The position numbers were made by a program, and so were the translations under genes. This document shows positions 36,701 to 47,400 of a DNA stretch of 64,000 bases, piece after piece; position 1 is the first letter of the stretch; the number at the start of each line of letters is the position of its first letter. The DNA lies in contig CM043957.1 of assembly GCA_014529385.2 (NCBI GenBank), forward strand, positions 65,034,003 through 65,098,002, in the 5' to 3' direction. Origin of the DNA: Adiantum capillus-veneris. Taxonomy: Eukaryota; Streptophyta; Polypodiopsida; Polypodiales; Pteridaceae. Below the pieces are notes generated by a model that was not told the DNA's origin, made no database searches, and saw only the letters and a list, made by a program, of their open reading frames with translations.

Positions 36701-36929
36701 GTAATACCAAAAAATCAATCATGTGACCTTACAGGACGTGAAGGAGGCAATTGGCGTGGTACACCCTCAGAGAAACAGTCAGCCTAAGTTTGCAGAAAAT
36801 CTTGTCATTCCTTTTTGAGATCAAACATATTTGACCTTCAGTTGTCATAGAGTAAAAGAAACTGGATTTCATCAAGTGGGACGGACTCGCCTTTCAGTTT
36901 TTCCATCAAGTACAAACTCTTCGCCCTTA

Positions 36930-37285
36930 TCATTCATCAAAGTCGCTTTCTTAGCCCGATTGTCAACCATGGTGTTGTTCTTGTGGTACCAAGGGATTCC
37001 TCAGAGGACATCACACCCTTCCAAAGACATGATATAAAAATCTTCGTGCCCTAAACACCCATGACATTGCAAACAAAGTTTGTCAATGATTAGTGTGATG
37101 GAAACATCTTGTCCGGGCGCCGATAGAACAGCCTCTGCTTGTGGTCTCAGCCTGTCGGGCGTAATTCCAAGTCGGGCAGCCAATCCAAGTGAAAAGAAGT
37201 TGGCCCTGGCTCCTCCATCAAAGAAAGATAAGGGCTTCTTGGTCTCACACTTTGTCCCATGCTGTGCAAGGTTCGATATTTTCAT
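36930..37285 (-). pseudogene. Retropepsin trace of element B
   Basis: The minus-strand frame reads FFDGGARANF at about 37220-37190, where plant Ty3 proteases have D-S/T-G-A, so the active site is altered (Asp-Gly-Gly-Ala). CDVLLGIPWYHK, split by a stop near 37001, is the matching C-terminal motif. A CHGCLGHEDFYIM segment lies between. Confidence 0.7.
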
Positions 37286-37420
37286 TCATCTGATCAATGG
37301 TTGCGACCCCCACTAAATTTGGTATCATTCTTGCTTCCATTTTCCCTTTTCTTCCGCACTTGGCTGTTGCTTTGTAACTCTCCATCTTATCTTCTGGTAG
37401 TCCTCTTGTTCATCTTCTTT

Positions 37421-37729
37421 TCAAGAGTTCTTGTCCATCTCTTTCTGCAAGTACATGTTCCGCTTGTCCGCACTCGTCTGTCCTTCCAGTTTTCCTCCTG
37501 ACCTAAGAGGAGAATCAATGGCCTCACGCCTTCTCGAGTAAATCTCATCAATCAAGTAATTTTTTAGGTGTTTCACTAATCTTGGGTCATTGGAGTACTT
37601 AATTAATCTGGAGTCTTGATGTTTGTACTCCGTTTTGGCAAACTTTTTCGCCGATTTTTTTTTGGCCCAAATCTTCATTCTTCTCTTCAATTCCAGTGCC
37701 AGATTTTCAACTTTTCTTTGCCCTTCCAC
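37421..37729 (-). pseudogene. gag-like remnant of element B
   Basis: 102 codons, highly charged (Lys, Arg, Glu), located between the 5' LTR and protease where gag is expected. No capsid or zinc motif is visible, so the call rests on position only. Confidence 0.35.
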
Positions 37730-37921
37730 TGAGAGGTGCTATCTCTGTCAGATTCTCCATGAGAACCCATGTGTATCTGGGATTCTTTATGGCTTTATGC
37801 CCTGTAAGACAGAGCGATGAAGACGGGAGCACGCTCGATGTGTGATGTATGAACGGTAGGAGTGGTTAATAAGTCCGGTGCTGCAAAAAATTTGGATCCT
37901 TCGTGGAAGAAGAATCTTTCT

Positions 37922-37935
37922 GAGCTCTGATATGA
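37922..37935 (-). other. Primer binding site of element B (initiator tRNA-Met type)
   Basis: On the minus strand TCATATCAGAGCTC follows the LTR end directly. It resembles the tRNA-Met site TGGTATCAGAGC with two changes. Confidence 0.65.
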
Positions 37936-37936
37936 G

Positions 37937-38021
37937 AGTAACAGGCTTGGACACTCCAAGCGAGAAAATCGATAGCAACACACGAAGAGAAACTTCATAA
38001 TCACTAAACTTTTGTAGAGAT

Positions 38022-38057
<36 letters not shown>

Positions 38058-38540
38058 GGCCCGGCGTAGTTCCGTGCCCAAAGGTATTAGCCCCAAGGTC
38101 TGGCGCCCCTTTAGGTATTTCTTTTTCATTAATCATTGCAAAGTACAACCCCGAGGGACCTCTGCTCTCAAACTCTGCGTCCGGATGCCTTGCAGAGTGA
38201 GGCCCCAAGGGCTCTTATAAATTTACAAGGGATGCCAAAAGCAGAGCCCCAAAAGCAGTTGAGTCCCAAAAGCATCTGGCTCCAAAAAATGCCAAAAAAA
38301 GCATCAGTGCAATTTTCAAAATTCCATACAGGCTGCCACGTCAGTTGGCTGTCAGCGTGATTTTTGGGCTACCATGTCAGCAGACTGTCAACGTTAATTG
38401 CAGACGTCCATACAATTGCCGCATCATCGGCCTGTCATCGCATTTTGCAGACAGTTCGTATAGTTGTGCCACATCATCATATGTCCGTAGAGTTTTCCTG
38501 TCCTCCACGGGTGGTCATGCCACATCATCATTTTGTGACA
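37937..38540 (-). repeat. 5' LTR of element B
   Basis: Direct repeat of 32746-33359, starting TGTCACAAAATG on the minus strand and carrying a (GA)n tract at 38022-38057. Confidence 0.88.
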
Positions 38541-39163
38541 ATCTTCCCTTGAGATTTATGACCCTCTCCCCCCTCCTACTCCTCACTGTCTCACATGGGC
38601 TTTTTAGAAGGGGGTCTATGGCCCTAAACTCACTTGTATATTAGGCCAAGCGGACCGTCGATCTGTTGCACCGTGATTTGGCAAATTCAAGAAAAGTGGT
38701 AAATTTTGATAGCTGCAGTGCCTCGTAAATGCCAGAGAATAAGATTCTTCTTAAAGTATGAGCTCAAACAAAGACTTCTGAAAAACATTGAGTGCTCATA
38801 AAAAGGTAGACCTAGCTCACTTTGCCTTGAGCACAATACATTAATGCCTCAAAAGGTAACCATTCCATTTTTGTATGAGGGATAGAGGTATGCCCGAATT
38901 TACTATTCCCATAACCCGAATTTACTAAAGTTTCAGAGAGCTTGATTGTCAAGGTTATGCAACGAGCAACCGGAATGTTCTATCTCACAACCTTGACACG
39001 GCCCAAATTTATTGAAACTCAGATTTGTATAGCCCAAATTTAGTGAAGTTTGAGTGAGCAAGATGAGTAAAGCATTCGTACCCAAATTGACTAAAATCAA
39101 AAAATAAAACCAAACCACGCCATGAATCATAACTTTCTGCACCATGAACAACCCTCATGATTA

Positions 39164-39587
39164 TTTGACACCCCTCTTGTCAGGTGGGATCTATGTTTCC
39201 CGACGGTGGGATTGATTCTTGTTGTCCGATCTCTGATGTAATCCAAAGTGAACACCACGTGAACCCGATGAAAGCGAACGTCCAATGAACTTAATGTGAA
39301 CATCTTGTGAGCTACAGAATACCTTGTGAACCCATCAATTCCAAAGTCAACACCCTGTGATCCCATCTAGTCCTTCATTTTTGCTATATCATTGCAAGTT
39401 CTCACCACCATTTCAACTGATGCGCGATAGCTTAATGGGAGAGCATAGCCTTTGGTGTCATAAGTGGTGGATTCAAGTCGCGGAGGCATGACCCGATCGG
39501 ACTCTTTGTATTCTTGAGAATAAACGAACGGTCAACATCATCAAAAGATTGTGGACCATCGATCTTGCCTAAAATAGGGGTGTCAAA
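39164..39587. mobile_element. Short TIR element (MITE-like)
   Basis: Terminal inverted repeats TTTGACACCCCT (39164-39175) and AGGGGTGTCAAA (39576-39587) match perfectly over 12 bases. Arm 1 lacks the intervening 400 bp. Possible target duplications are TTA/TAG, imperfect. The superfamily is uncertain: hAT and PIF/Harbinger families both have similar ends. Confidence 0.6.
39423..39484 (+). other. tRNA-like A-box and B-box sequence
   Basis: TAGCTTAATGGGAGAGC resembles a tRNA D-arm (A box), and GTGGATTCAAGTC about 30 bases later resembles a B box. A 7-base loop with TTG would sit between. The T-arm and acceptor stem do not pair, so this is a decayed tRNA or tRNA-derived sequence and not a working tRNA gene. 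Confidence 0.35.
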
Positions 39588-40190
39588 TAGCCTCGAGGAT
39601 GAACGACCACATAACAACAAGGAATCACATCTGAAATCATGTACACCTCTTACTAGCCTAAATCATATACCATAGACCGTACAGATTGGATAAAGCCATG
39701 ATAATAACCATTCGTACCACAAAACCAAACCATAAATCATGTCCCATGGATTGAACCATCCCATGGATTGAACCATCCCACTGATTGGATAAAGCCATGA
39801 AAATAATTATTCAAACCCTAATCGTAGATAAACTCCCACAAACCACATGTACCATAAATTACAAGGCATAAATACCAACAAACCACACACCTCATAAAAC
39901 CATAAAAGATCCATAAAACCATGTGCCATTAGAATCATAAACCACCACTTGTTTGACAATGTAGCAAGTTAATCAAGTTTGCATACAAATTATCATACCA
40001 CCTCAAATTTCTAAAGCCCTAAAAATTGAATATATGTACGAATTGTCATGGCAAATTACCATCCACGTCCCTTAAAAAGATTCAGGTAAACCCAAAGCAT
40101 AATTCTACTTGGCTACTTCTAATGCGGAACCTTTTACCCAATTGCCAAGGTTCATCTTGAGCGTTTCCACCTCTGCATCAGTGAAGCATT

Positions 40191-40753
40191 CTGATGTCAA
40201 CTACACACTTTATAAAATTATTATAGTGTTGCTAAATTCGTCGTCATAATTGCTTTCAAGGTACTATTCGGAAGTGATGCTGAAGGGAGAGGGGAGGGGA
40301 GTGGAGGGGAAGCATAGAGGGCCAAAGGGATAGAGGAAGGAGGAAGAAAGCTTGGTGGTTGATAGACCAAAGGTTACAACCAAATGATGAACTCCATGTT
40401 TTCTCTGTAGCCTGAATTTACTTTATTTCCCAAATTCACAAGTTGTTCTCGAATTTATCTCTATCGCTCATACAAAAATGATTAGCTTTTGGGACATTAA
40501 TGTATTGTGTTCAAGGTAAGTGAGTTAGGTCCACTTATTTATAAGCATTCAATGTTTTTCAAAGATCTTTGTTTGGGCCCATACTTCGAGGAGGATCTTA
40601 TTCTCTGGCATTTACGTGGTGTTGTCCCTATCCGAATTACATATCTACCAATTCAGTTTCAGCGGTTAGGAAAAGGTCTTATAGGAGTTAGGATGCAAGA
40701 TTCACCAAGGCCTTCTTAGCTGGCGTAAAAAATGAGCCTATGTCCTACCTATA
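40191..40753. other. Unannotated spacer
   Basis: No gene seen. Contains a G/A-rich stretch (40275-40350) and short phrases repeated from arm 2 (about 40470-40510 against 38840-38870). Confidence 0.4.
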
Positions 40754-40820
40754 TCTATACTAATAGATAAAAGGGGAGGGGATTCCCCCCCCCCCCCCCC
40801 CCCCCCAGCCACGTGGCGAC
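40754..40820 (+). other. Helitron 5'-end-like terminus
   Basis: TCTATACTAATAGATAAAAG preceded by A has the form of plant Helitron 5' ends (insertion between A and T, TC start). It is followed by 22 C and by CCACGTGGCGACTCC, which resembles ACGTGGTGACTCC at 47602, upstream of the Helitron gene. No matching 3' end (hairpin plus CTRR) was found, so the extent is unknown. Confidence 0.35.
40785..40806 (+). repeat. Poly-C tract (22 C)
   Basis: An uninterrupted C run. Confidence 0.95.
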
Positions 40821-40951
40821 TCCTAGAGAGTCAGGACCTTCAGGCGGGCTCTCAGTCAAACATTTTCAAAAAAAACCTTCAAAAAAAACCATTATCGCCA
40901 GCCGCCTACTCAAGTTGGCGCGCCTGGCGATGCGAGGTGTTCAATGCTGGC

Positions 40952-40953
<2 letters not shown>

Positions 40954-40988
<35 letters not shown>

Positions 40989-41371
40989 GGTCCTGCTCCT
41001 GCTCTTGCTCCTGCTTTCCTCACGTCAAGAGAGAGAGAGAGAGAGGTCTGCCGCTGCTCCAAAGAGAGGTCTGCCTCATACGCTGCTCCAGAGAGAGAGG
41101 GCTACATCGCTCCTACGGCAGAGAGAGAGAGAGGGTCTCATTTTCCTGCCACGCTGCTTCCAATACATTGCTCCTGAGGGTCTGCCTCACGTCATTTTCC
41201 TGAGAGGGTCTGCCTCACGCCATCGCCATCGTCACAGGAGCTACTGCGGCTCGTCATCCTCACGCCATCGCCATCGCAGGAGCTACTTCGGTTGCTTCTG
41301 CACGACCGGCCTACTGCTCCCCGGCCTACTGCAGCTCCACCCGACTACTGCACCATCGGCGGCTTGCAGGT

Positions 41372-41430
<59 letters not shown>
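40954..41430. repeat. GA tracts and terminal (CT)n around a GC-rich repeat
   Basis: GA runs lie at 40954-40984, 41030-41044 and 41120-41134, and a CT run at 41374-41430. Between them are CCATCGCCATCG-type short repeats also found in the satellite at 43.7-45.5 kb. The open frames across it are repeat artefacts. Confidence 0.7.
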
Positions 41431-41433
<3 letters not shown>

Positions 41434-41546
41434 CCCTATTTCCACCTTGCGGAGCTGGGCCTGTCACCCTGCATGAATTGCCGTCGTGGGCATGAACTGC
41501 CGGCGTGGGCACATGATTCCGTCGTGGGCATTAAAAGCGTGAGACG

Positions 41547-41582
<36 letters not shown>
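41547..41582 (+). repeat. Poly-C tract (36 C)
   Basis: An uninterrupted C run, the longest in the window. Confidence 0.95.
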
Positions 41583-41590
<8 letters not shown>

Positions 41591-41610
41591 GACCTGTGCC
41601 TGGAAATGGA

Positions 41611-42110
41611 ATGTTGGTTATGTAGGCTTTGGAGATTTTACGTTATTCTAGAGATGCAAAAAATTGTATCAATACAATATGCTAAAACTAGAATTTGTGT
41701 TGTTTATGTAGGCTTTTTGGAGACATCATGCCTTTTATTTTACAGATAATTGTGACATCATGCCTTTATGTAGGCTTTTTGGAGACATCATGTAGGTTTC
41801 ATTATTTTACAACATCATGCCTTTTATTTTATAGATAATTGTGACAAATTACTTTTAGAAAAATTTGTGTTGGTTATGTAGGCTTTGGAGATGAATTGCT
41901 TCATTATTTTACGTGATTCCAGAGATGCAAAAAAATATTTGTATAGATACAATATGCTAAAACTAGAATTTGTGTTGGTTATGTGCTTTGGAGATTAATT
42001 GCTTCATTATTTTACGTGATTCCAGAGATGCTAAAAAATATTAGTATAGATACAATATGCTAAAACTAGAATTTGTGTTGGTTATGTAGGCTTTGGAGAT
42101 GAATTGCTAA
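41611..42110 (+). repeat. Minisatellite, about 105-bp unit
   Basis: The phrase GTGTTGGTTATGTAGGCTTTG recurs near 41611, 41868, 41971 and 42077, each followed by TTTACGTGATTCCAGAGATG-like sequence and AATATGCTAAAACTAG. The last full units are nearly identical; earlier ones are diverged and one has an extra CATCATGCC block. Confidence 0.8.
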
Positions 42111-42239
42111 GCACTAGAAAACGGATCTAGAAAATAGATACAAGGGTACTTTCGGGGATTTTGAAATTTAAGGGGTATTTTGGGAATTAGCACAAAAAGT
42201 GCTTGAGGAGCTTCCTGTCCTAGATGTCAAGGGGAGAGG

Positions 42240-42241
<2 letters not shown>

Positions 42242-42278
<37 letters not shown>
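42242..42278 (+). repeat. (GA)n microsatellite
   Basis: About 18 uninterrupted GA units. Confidence 0.95.
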
Positions 42279-42281
<3 letters not shown>

Positions 42282-42392
42282 GTGTGTGTTGTTTTTTGAT
42301 GCGATAGACCCTCGCAAGGGTGCATTGATAGCAGGGTCACGAAGCTTTGAGCTATTTTAAGAGGGGTCATTTATAGACCTTGGCCCTTCGAA

Positions 42393-42445
42393 GATTCCTA
42401 CCTAGGATGTCATCTCTTGGAATGCACTGATTGCGGGAATGCACT
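42393..42445 (+). pseudogene. PPR repeat fragment
   Basis: Encodes DVISWNALIAG, the second half of a plant PPR repeat. The same codons recur near 43608 and 63897. Too short to be a gene. Confidence 0.7.
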
Positions 42446-45400
42446 AAGCCAATATTTGCGGCCGCCCATGAAGTTGCCAGTCACGGCCCACACCTACTGC
42501 GTGTCAATGCCCTTGATATTCCACTCGAATGCGTTGCCACATGTATTAGCGTTGCCACTACCCTCCTCTATAGCCCGTAGGCGTACGTATATTCTCTATT
42601 GTGGTAGCCGCCGGCTAAATGACCACCAAAGAACCCTAAAGAGATTTTCCTATTTCCCCTCTTCAACATCCTTGGCTACTCACAATCGTCAACAATCAAG
42701 GAGAGCTGAGTTCTAAGCTAGATACACAAGGAGAAGATGGTAGAGAGAGCATTCGAGTGGGAGATGGATGAAGTGGGGTTATAGGTGAAGCTTCAATGGA
42801 GGAGGGTGTTGGGTCCAGCTTGAGGATCGCAAGGGTTGGGGATGGGAAAGAGCGTGAAGGTGCTTAGTCATCCATAAGAGAAGCGTAGCAGGGTGGTATT
42901 AAGGATGGTGTAGGAGTAGCGATGATGGAGCTGGTCCATTTCTAGAAGCTTCTCGGATATGAAGGGGTAGGGTGTTGCTGTGGAGGTCATGGTGGCCTTT
43001 TCCACACAGCCTAATTTTTGGAGTTGGCCGACTGAATGCCCCTTCAGTAACCCAAAGAGGTTTCCTCCTACTTCTCTTCAAAACATCAGACAGAACTCCA
43101 TCTCGATGTTGGGTGCTACTCTCGCACAGACAATGATGGGTACATGTATGAGTGCTACATCACAGATGTTGTAGAACTATAGAGAGAAGTAGGAGAAGAA
43201 GAAGACAGGTTTTAAAGTTGCAGGCTCAACCCCATGAGACCTCAAGGATCAACAAGAGTTGAACTCACGGATGCGAAGAAGCTTTGGGTTGTTTTCGCGG
43301 CTGATGCGAAGCGAGGGTGTCGCTTCAGATGCAATCACATACGCTTGCATCTTGAAGGCAAGGGTCACGGTCACAAAGCTCTAGGTTGTTTTTAACAAAT
43401 GCAAAGAGAGGGCATGTCTCCAAATGCATGAACCTTGAAGGTATGTGGCATCACACAAGATGCTGATATGGGCACAAAAAAACATGATAATATTGTAAAA
43501 TTGGGGTCATTGAAAGAAAACGTCGTGCTTGGCACTACCTTGGTCGACATGTATGCCAAATGCCATGCACTTCATAAAGCACGAAAAGTGCAGGAGGAGA
43601 TTCCGACCTAGGATGTCATCTCTTGGAATGCACTGATTGCGGGAAATGTCCAGCTTGAAGTGGCCAATAAGCTTTGAACCACTGATTGCAGCCACTATTT
43701 GTGGATGCCCACGAAGTCCCCCATCACGGCCCACACCGTGATCAAGAATGCCATCCTCCTCCGGGCTACTGTAGCAGCGCACGCGGGCTGTCATCGCTTC
43801 TCATCGCCATCGTCATTTTTGTGGGCTCATCGCCAGCTGAGCCGGCTACTGCAGTAGCACACACGGGCTCAACATCCTTCTCCCGACGTCTGCAGCAACG
43901 TCATCGTCATCTCTACGGGCTCTCATAGACCTTGGCCCTTTGAAGACGTTTAATATAACATTTCATTTCATCTCCCTCCTCTCCACGTGAGATTGAGTCT
44001 GTGAGCTTGAAGTGGCCAATAAGCTTTAAACCACTGATTGCAGCCAGTATTTGTGGATGCCCACGAAGTCCCCCATCACGGCCTACACCGTGATCGAGAA
44101 TGCCTTGCCACATGTATTAGTGTTGCCACTATCCTCCTTTATCGCATGCAGACATACGTATATTCTCTGTTACGGTAGCCGCCGACGGAATTCACTGATT
44201 GCGAGAAATGTCCATCTTGAAGTGTCCAATATAACATTTCATTTCAGCTCCCTCCTCTCCACGTGAGATTGAGACTGTGAGTTATCATCATCAATGCCCG
44301 AGGGTGTTCGGCATGCAGCGGTGACCACAGAACCTCATGCCCCGGCCGCACCCGCCCCTCACAGCTCTCAGCATGGCGCGGTGTTCACCATCGACTCTCA
44401 TGCAGGCTCACCATTGCAGCCTTCCTTTATCCTCCCGGCTACTGCAGCAGCGCACGCCATCCTCCTCCGGGCTACTGTAGTAGCGCACGCGGGCTGTCAT
44501 CGCTTCTCATCGCCATCGTCATTTTTGTGGGCTCATCGCCAGCTGAGCTGGCTACTGCAGTAGCACATCCTCCTCCGGGCTACTGTAGTAGCGCACGCGG
44601 GCTGTCATCGCTTCTCATCGCCATCGTCATTTTTGTGGGCTCATCGCCAGCTGAGCTGGCTACTGCAGTAGCACATGCGGGCTCAACATCCTTCTCCCGA
44701 CGTCTGCAGCAACGTCATCGTCATCTCTACGGGCTCTCATAGACATTGGCCCTTTGAAGACGTTTAATATAACATTTCATTTCACCTCCTTCCTCTCCAC
44801 GTGAGATTGAGTCTGTGAGCTTGAAGTGGCCAATAAGCTTTGAACCACTGATTGCAGCCAGTATTTGTGGATGCCCACGAAGTCCCCCATCACGGCCCAC
44901 ATTGTGATCGAGAATGCCTTGCCACATGTACTAGTGTTGCCACTATCCTCCTTTATCGCATGCAGACATACGTATATTCTCTCTTACGGTAGCCGCCAAC
45001 GGAATGCACTGATTGCGGGAAATGTCCAGCTTGAAGTGGCCAATATAACATTTCATTTTAACTCCCTCCTCTCCACGTGAGATTGAGACTGTGACTTATC
45101 ATGATCAATGCCCGAGGGTGTTCGGCATGCAGCAGTGACCACAGAACCTCATGCCCTTGCACCCGCCCCTCACAGCTCTCAGCATGGCGCGGTGTTGACC
45201 ACCGACTCTCACGCAGGCTCGCCATTGCAGCCTTCCTTCATCCTCCCGGCTATTGCAGCAGCGCACGCCATCCTCCTCCGGGCTATTGTAGCAGCGCACG
45301 CGGGCTGTCATCGCTTCTCATCGCCATCGTCATTTTTGTGGGCTCATCGCCATCTGAGCCGGCTACTGCAGTAGCACATGCAGGCTCAACATCCTCCTCC

Positions 45401-45530
45401 CGGTGTCTGCAGCAGCGTCATCGTCATCTCTGCGGGCTCTCATAGACCTTGGCCCTTTGAAGACGTTTAATATAACATTTCATTTCATCTCCCTCCTCTC
45501 CACGTGAGATTGAGTCTGTGAGTCACTGTT
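42446..45530 (+). repeat. Complex satellite with PPR-derived pieces
   Basis: Long segments repeat directly. The block starting CTTGAAGTGGCCAATAAGC recurs at about 43655, 44006 and 44820. The block TCATCGCTTCTCATCGCCATC recurs near 43793, 44500, 44607 and 45307. The block TTTAATATAACATTTCATTT recurs near 43949, 44764 and 45468. Full units are about 700-815 bp, with one shortened copy. A related, more diverged unit lies at 42450-42620. Near 43632 and 45001 the PPR codons ALIAG run directly into the repeat. No true ORF. Confidence 0.8.
43262..43645 (+). pseudogene. PPR gene fragment, about three repeats
   Basis: Read across frames, the segment gives DAITYACIL, KALGCF, MQREGMSPNA, NVVLGTTLVDMYAKC, ALHKARKV and DVISWNALIAG. 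These are consecutive helices of plant PPR repeats of the P-L-S kind. A TAG sits just before DVISW, and several shifts separate the parts. The spacing and phrases match organellar RNA-editing PPR proteins of seed-free plants. The fragment then runs into satellite sequence. Confidence 0.8.
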
Positions 45531-45654
45531 CAGGAAAAATGTGTTTCAACTTACTATCGTTTGAGTTTTAGACTGGATCAGAGCCCTTTGTGAGTAGGGC
45601 TAAGCACTGCACAACAAGACAAATAAATTAAAGCGTACCTCACTCGCAGACTAG

Positions 45655-45802
45655 AACAGCTACCACCGGACACTAGCTGACACTCTTAACAGTTGAGGGT
45701 TTGAGATAAGCGCTGACAACATCTCTAGCGCACTCTGTACCACCGGACACTAGGTGACACTCTTAGAACAATATGACACTCTTAACAGTTGAGGGTTTGA
45801 GA
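45655..45802 (+). repeat. Short direct duplication
   Basis: TACCACCGGACACTAG recurs at about 45661 and 45739, and TGACACTCTTAACAGTTGAG at about 45679 and 45775. Confidence 0.85.
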
Positions 45803-45905
45803 TATGGCAGCCGCTCTCTTGGCCCTAACCAAGTTAGGCATATCCCACAATCAGTGCATTCCAAGAGACGACATCCTACACACAGGCTTTGGCTATTGCT
45901 CTCTC
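45803..45905 (-). pseudogene. PPR repeat fragment, minus strand
   Basis: On the minus strand it encodes DVVSWNALIVGYA, then a stop and LG, a stop and GQE: a PPR repeat with two stops. Confidence 0.75.
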
Positions 45906-46034
45906 TATGGCCACCTTGCGCCATAGAGAGGGAGGTATAGAGAGGTGGATAGGGGAAAATAGAGATAGAAATAGATAGAGAGAAAAACATGTATAACACG
46001 GTGCTAAATATATATCTTATTCTTTCTTACAAAA

Positions 46035-46661
46035 ATGGAGCACGTGCTTACCTCTGGAGGAGATTCTTCCGAGGTGATATTTTCTACCCTAGAGAGAGAT
46101 CCAAGAAACAATTTACGAAATGCCAAGCGCGTTGCTCGAGGTGGCGATGGACCTGCAAAGAAGCAATTTGTAGATGGACTAGGTATCATCCACACAGTAT
46201 GCTCCAAAATTCAAGCCTCATGTGACAGAGCGGAGGCATCACAGGTTTCCTATAGAGAGAGCATTCATTGGTTGAGCCATTCACAATATGAGCAAGGGGT
46301 TTATCTTCATCGTCTAGAGGAGCGGATGCAGATACAGATTAATGGTATTTTGCAGCAACAGAGCTCAATGCAAGGACAACTTTCTCGCATAGAAAGCAAC
46401 CAGGCAAAAATCATGAGTCTCTTGGAGAGGTCCGTTCTTGACAAGGATAGCATTGATTTCAAAAGCATTGTACCTGAATTACGAAGTACTAGCAACAAAT
46501 TGACCGCCGTAGAAGTACAACATACAACAGGTGTCTCCAGAGTTAGATCTATCTCAAACAAGCTCCATGCATTGGTAACGACCCATTGGCCCAAGAAGGG
46601 GATTAATGTCGTTGGAGATTTTCCATCCAGTTCAAAGCAGGGCAACCCTTGCAAGAAGTGA
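46035..46661 (+). CDS. Uncharacterised 208-residue ORF
   Basis: A clean ATG-to-stop frame in an area where other frames are broken. The N-terminal 60 residues are charged (RNNLRNAKRVARGGDGPAKK). The middle (about 75-145) is rich in Gln, Leu, Glu and Ser with heptad-like spacing, suggesting a coiled coil. The C-terminus is basic. No signal peptide, membrane segment or known motif. It could be the single exon of a host gene, an exon of a larger gene, or an accessory ORF of a mobile element. No clear TATA element was found, although AT-rich sequence with TATATATC lies 25 bp upstream. Confidence 0.4.
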   Translation: MEHVLTSGGDSSEVIFSTLERDPRNNLRNAKRVARGGDGPAKKQFVDGLGIIHTVCSKIQASCDRAEASQVSYRESIHWLSHSQYEQGVYLHRLEERMQIQINGILQQQSSMQGQLSRIESNQAKIMSLLERSVLDKDSIDFKSIVPELRSTSNKLTAVEVQHTTGVSRVRSISNKLHALVTTHWPKKGINVVGDFPSSSKQGNPCKK

Positions 46662-46907
46662 ATTATGTAATCGATAGTAATACTCACTTCTTTCTCATTA
46701 TAGACTTAGCGGATCTATATTTTGGTGGCTTTGGCGATATTGACTACATTTTGGGGGAGGCTTATGTATGTAGTGGATACCAATTTGCTCACGACTCTTG
46801 GTTGTCTTCTTTGGATACTACATTCTCAAAGGATCTCCATAATTGTAGTATTTTTGTTGCCACTGTGTCTTTTGGGTCACACCTCCCGTTCCCTACCCCC
46901 CCTCGCC

Positions 46908-46958
46908 CTCTCTCTCTCTCTCTTTCTCTCTTTCTCTCAAGTTATGTTGGAGTGAAAC

Positions 46959-47007
<49 letters not shown>

Positions 47008-47077
47008 ATGTTGCAGTGAATCTCTCCCCTCCCTCTCTCTCTCAAGTTATGTAGCAGTGAATCTCTCTCTCCCTGTA

Positions 47078-47172
<95 letters not shown>
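46908..47172 (+). repeat. (CT)n-rich block with internal CAAGTTATGT repeats
   Basis: CT tracts are broken three times by CAAGTTATGTTGGAGTGA-like phrases (about 46939, 47004 and 47043). A pure CT run of about 80 bases then leads into CA. Confidence 0.9.
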
Positions 47173-47176
<4 letters not shown>

Positions 47177-47215
47177 TACACACAAAGTATTCTAGGTGTG
47201 TGCAATGTCTGACTT

Positions 47216-47400
47216 CTTTCTAGGTATGACAAATGTGAAGCACTTCATAAAGCACAAAAAGTGGGAGAGATCTTCCTATATAGGATGCCGTCTCTTAGAA
47301 TGCATTGATTGCCAGATATGCCCAATTTGGGTAGGGTCAAGAAGCTCTGGGCTATTTTTGGCAGATGCAAAGCGAGAGTGTCTCTCCTAATGTAATCACA
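47216..47400 (+). pseudogene. PPR repeat fragment
   Basis: Across two frames it reads ALHKAQKV, NALI, YAQFG, GQEALGYFWQMQ and VSPNVITC, about one and a half PPR repeats with a stop in place of Trp. Closely related to the fragments at 43262 and 63868. Confidence 0.75.

Larger units (their letters stand above)
32746..38540 (-). mobile_element. Element B: degenerate Ty3-type retrotransposon, minus strand
   Basis: Direct repeats of about 610 bp (32746-33359 and 37937-38540) bound gag, protease, RT, RNase H and integrase traces read on the minus strand. ATATT (32741-32745) and ATCTT (38541-38545) are a possible 5-bp target duplication with one mismatch. The flanks join perfectly when aligned with arm 1, proving an insertion into arm 2. 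Every ORF is short and broken, so it is older than element A's copia insertion. Confidence 0.9.
38541..40190 (+). repeat. Arm 2 of the inverted duplication: 3' flank of the plus-strand gene
   Basis: Diverged reverse complement of 27413-28527. No gene is supported. A 424-bp TIR element at 39164-39587 is absent from arm 1. Past about 40175 the similarity to arm 1 is lost because element A begins there on the other side. Confidence 0.7.

Noticed and set aside
39423-39484. Functional tRNA gene
   Set aside because: T-arm and acceptor stem do not pair; only box-like motifs remain.
40813-41373. 186-codon ORF rich in Arg, Glu and His
   Set aside because: It follows GA tracts and short CATCGC repeats; composition reflects repeats, not a protein domain.
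44294-45445. Several open frames of 70-114 codons with similar sequence
   Set aside because: They are the same satellite unit translated repeatedly.
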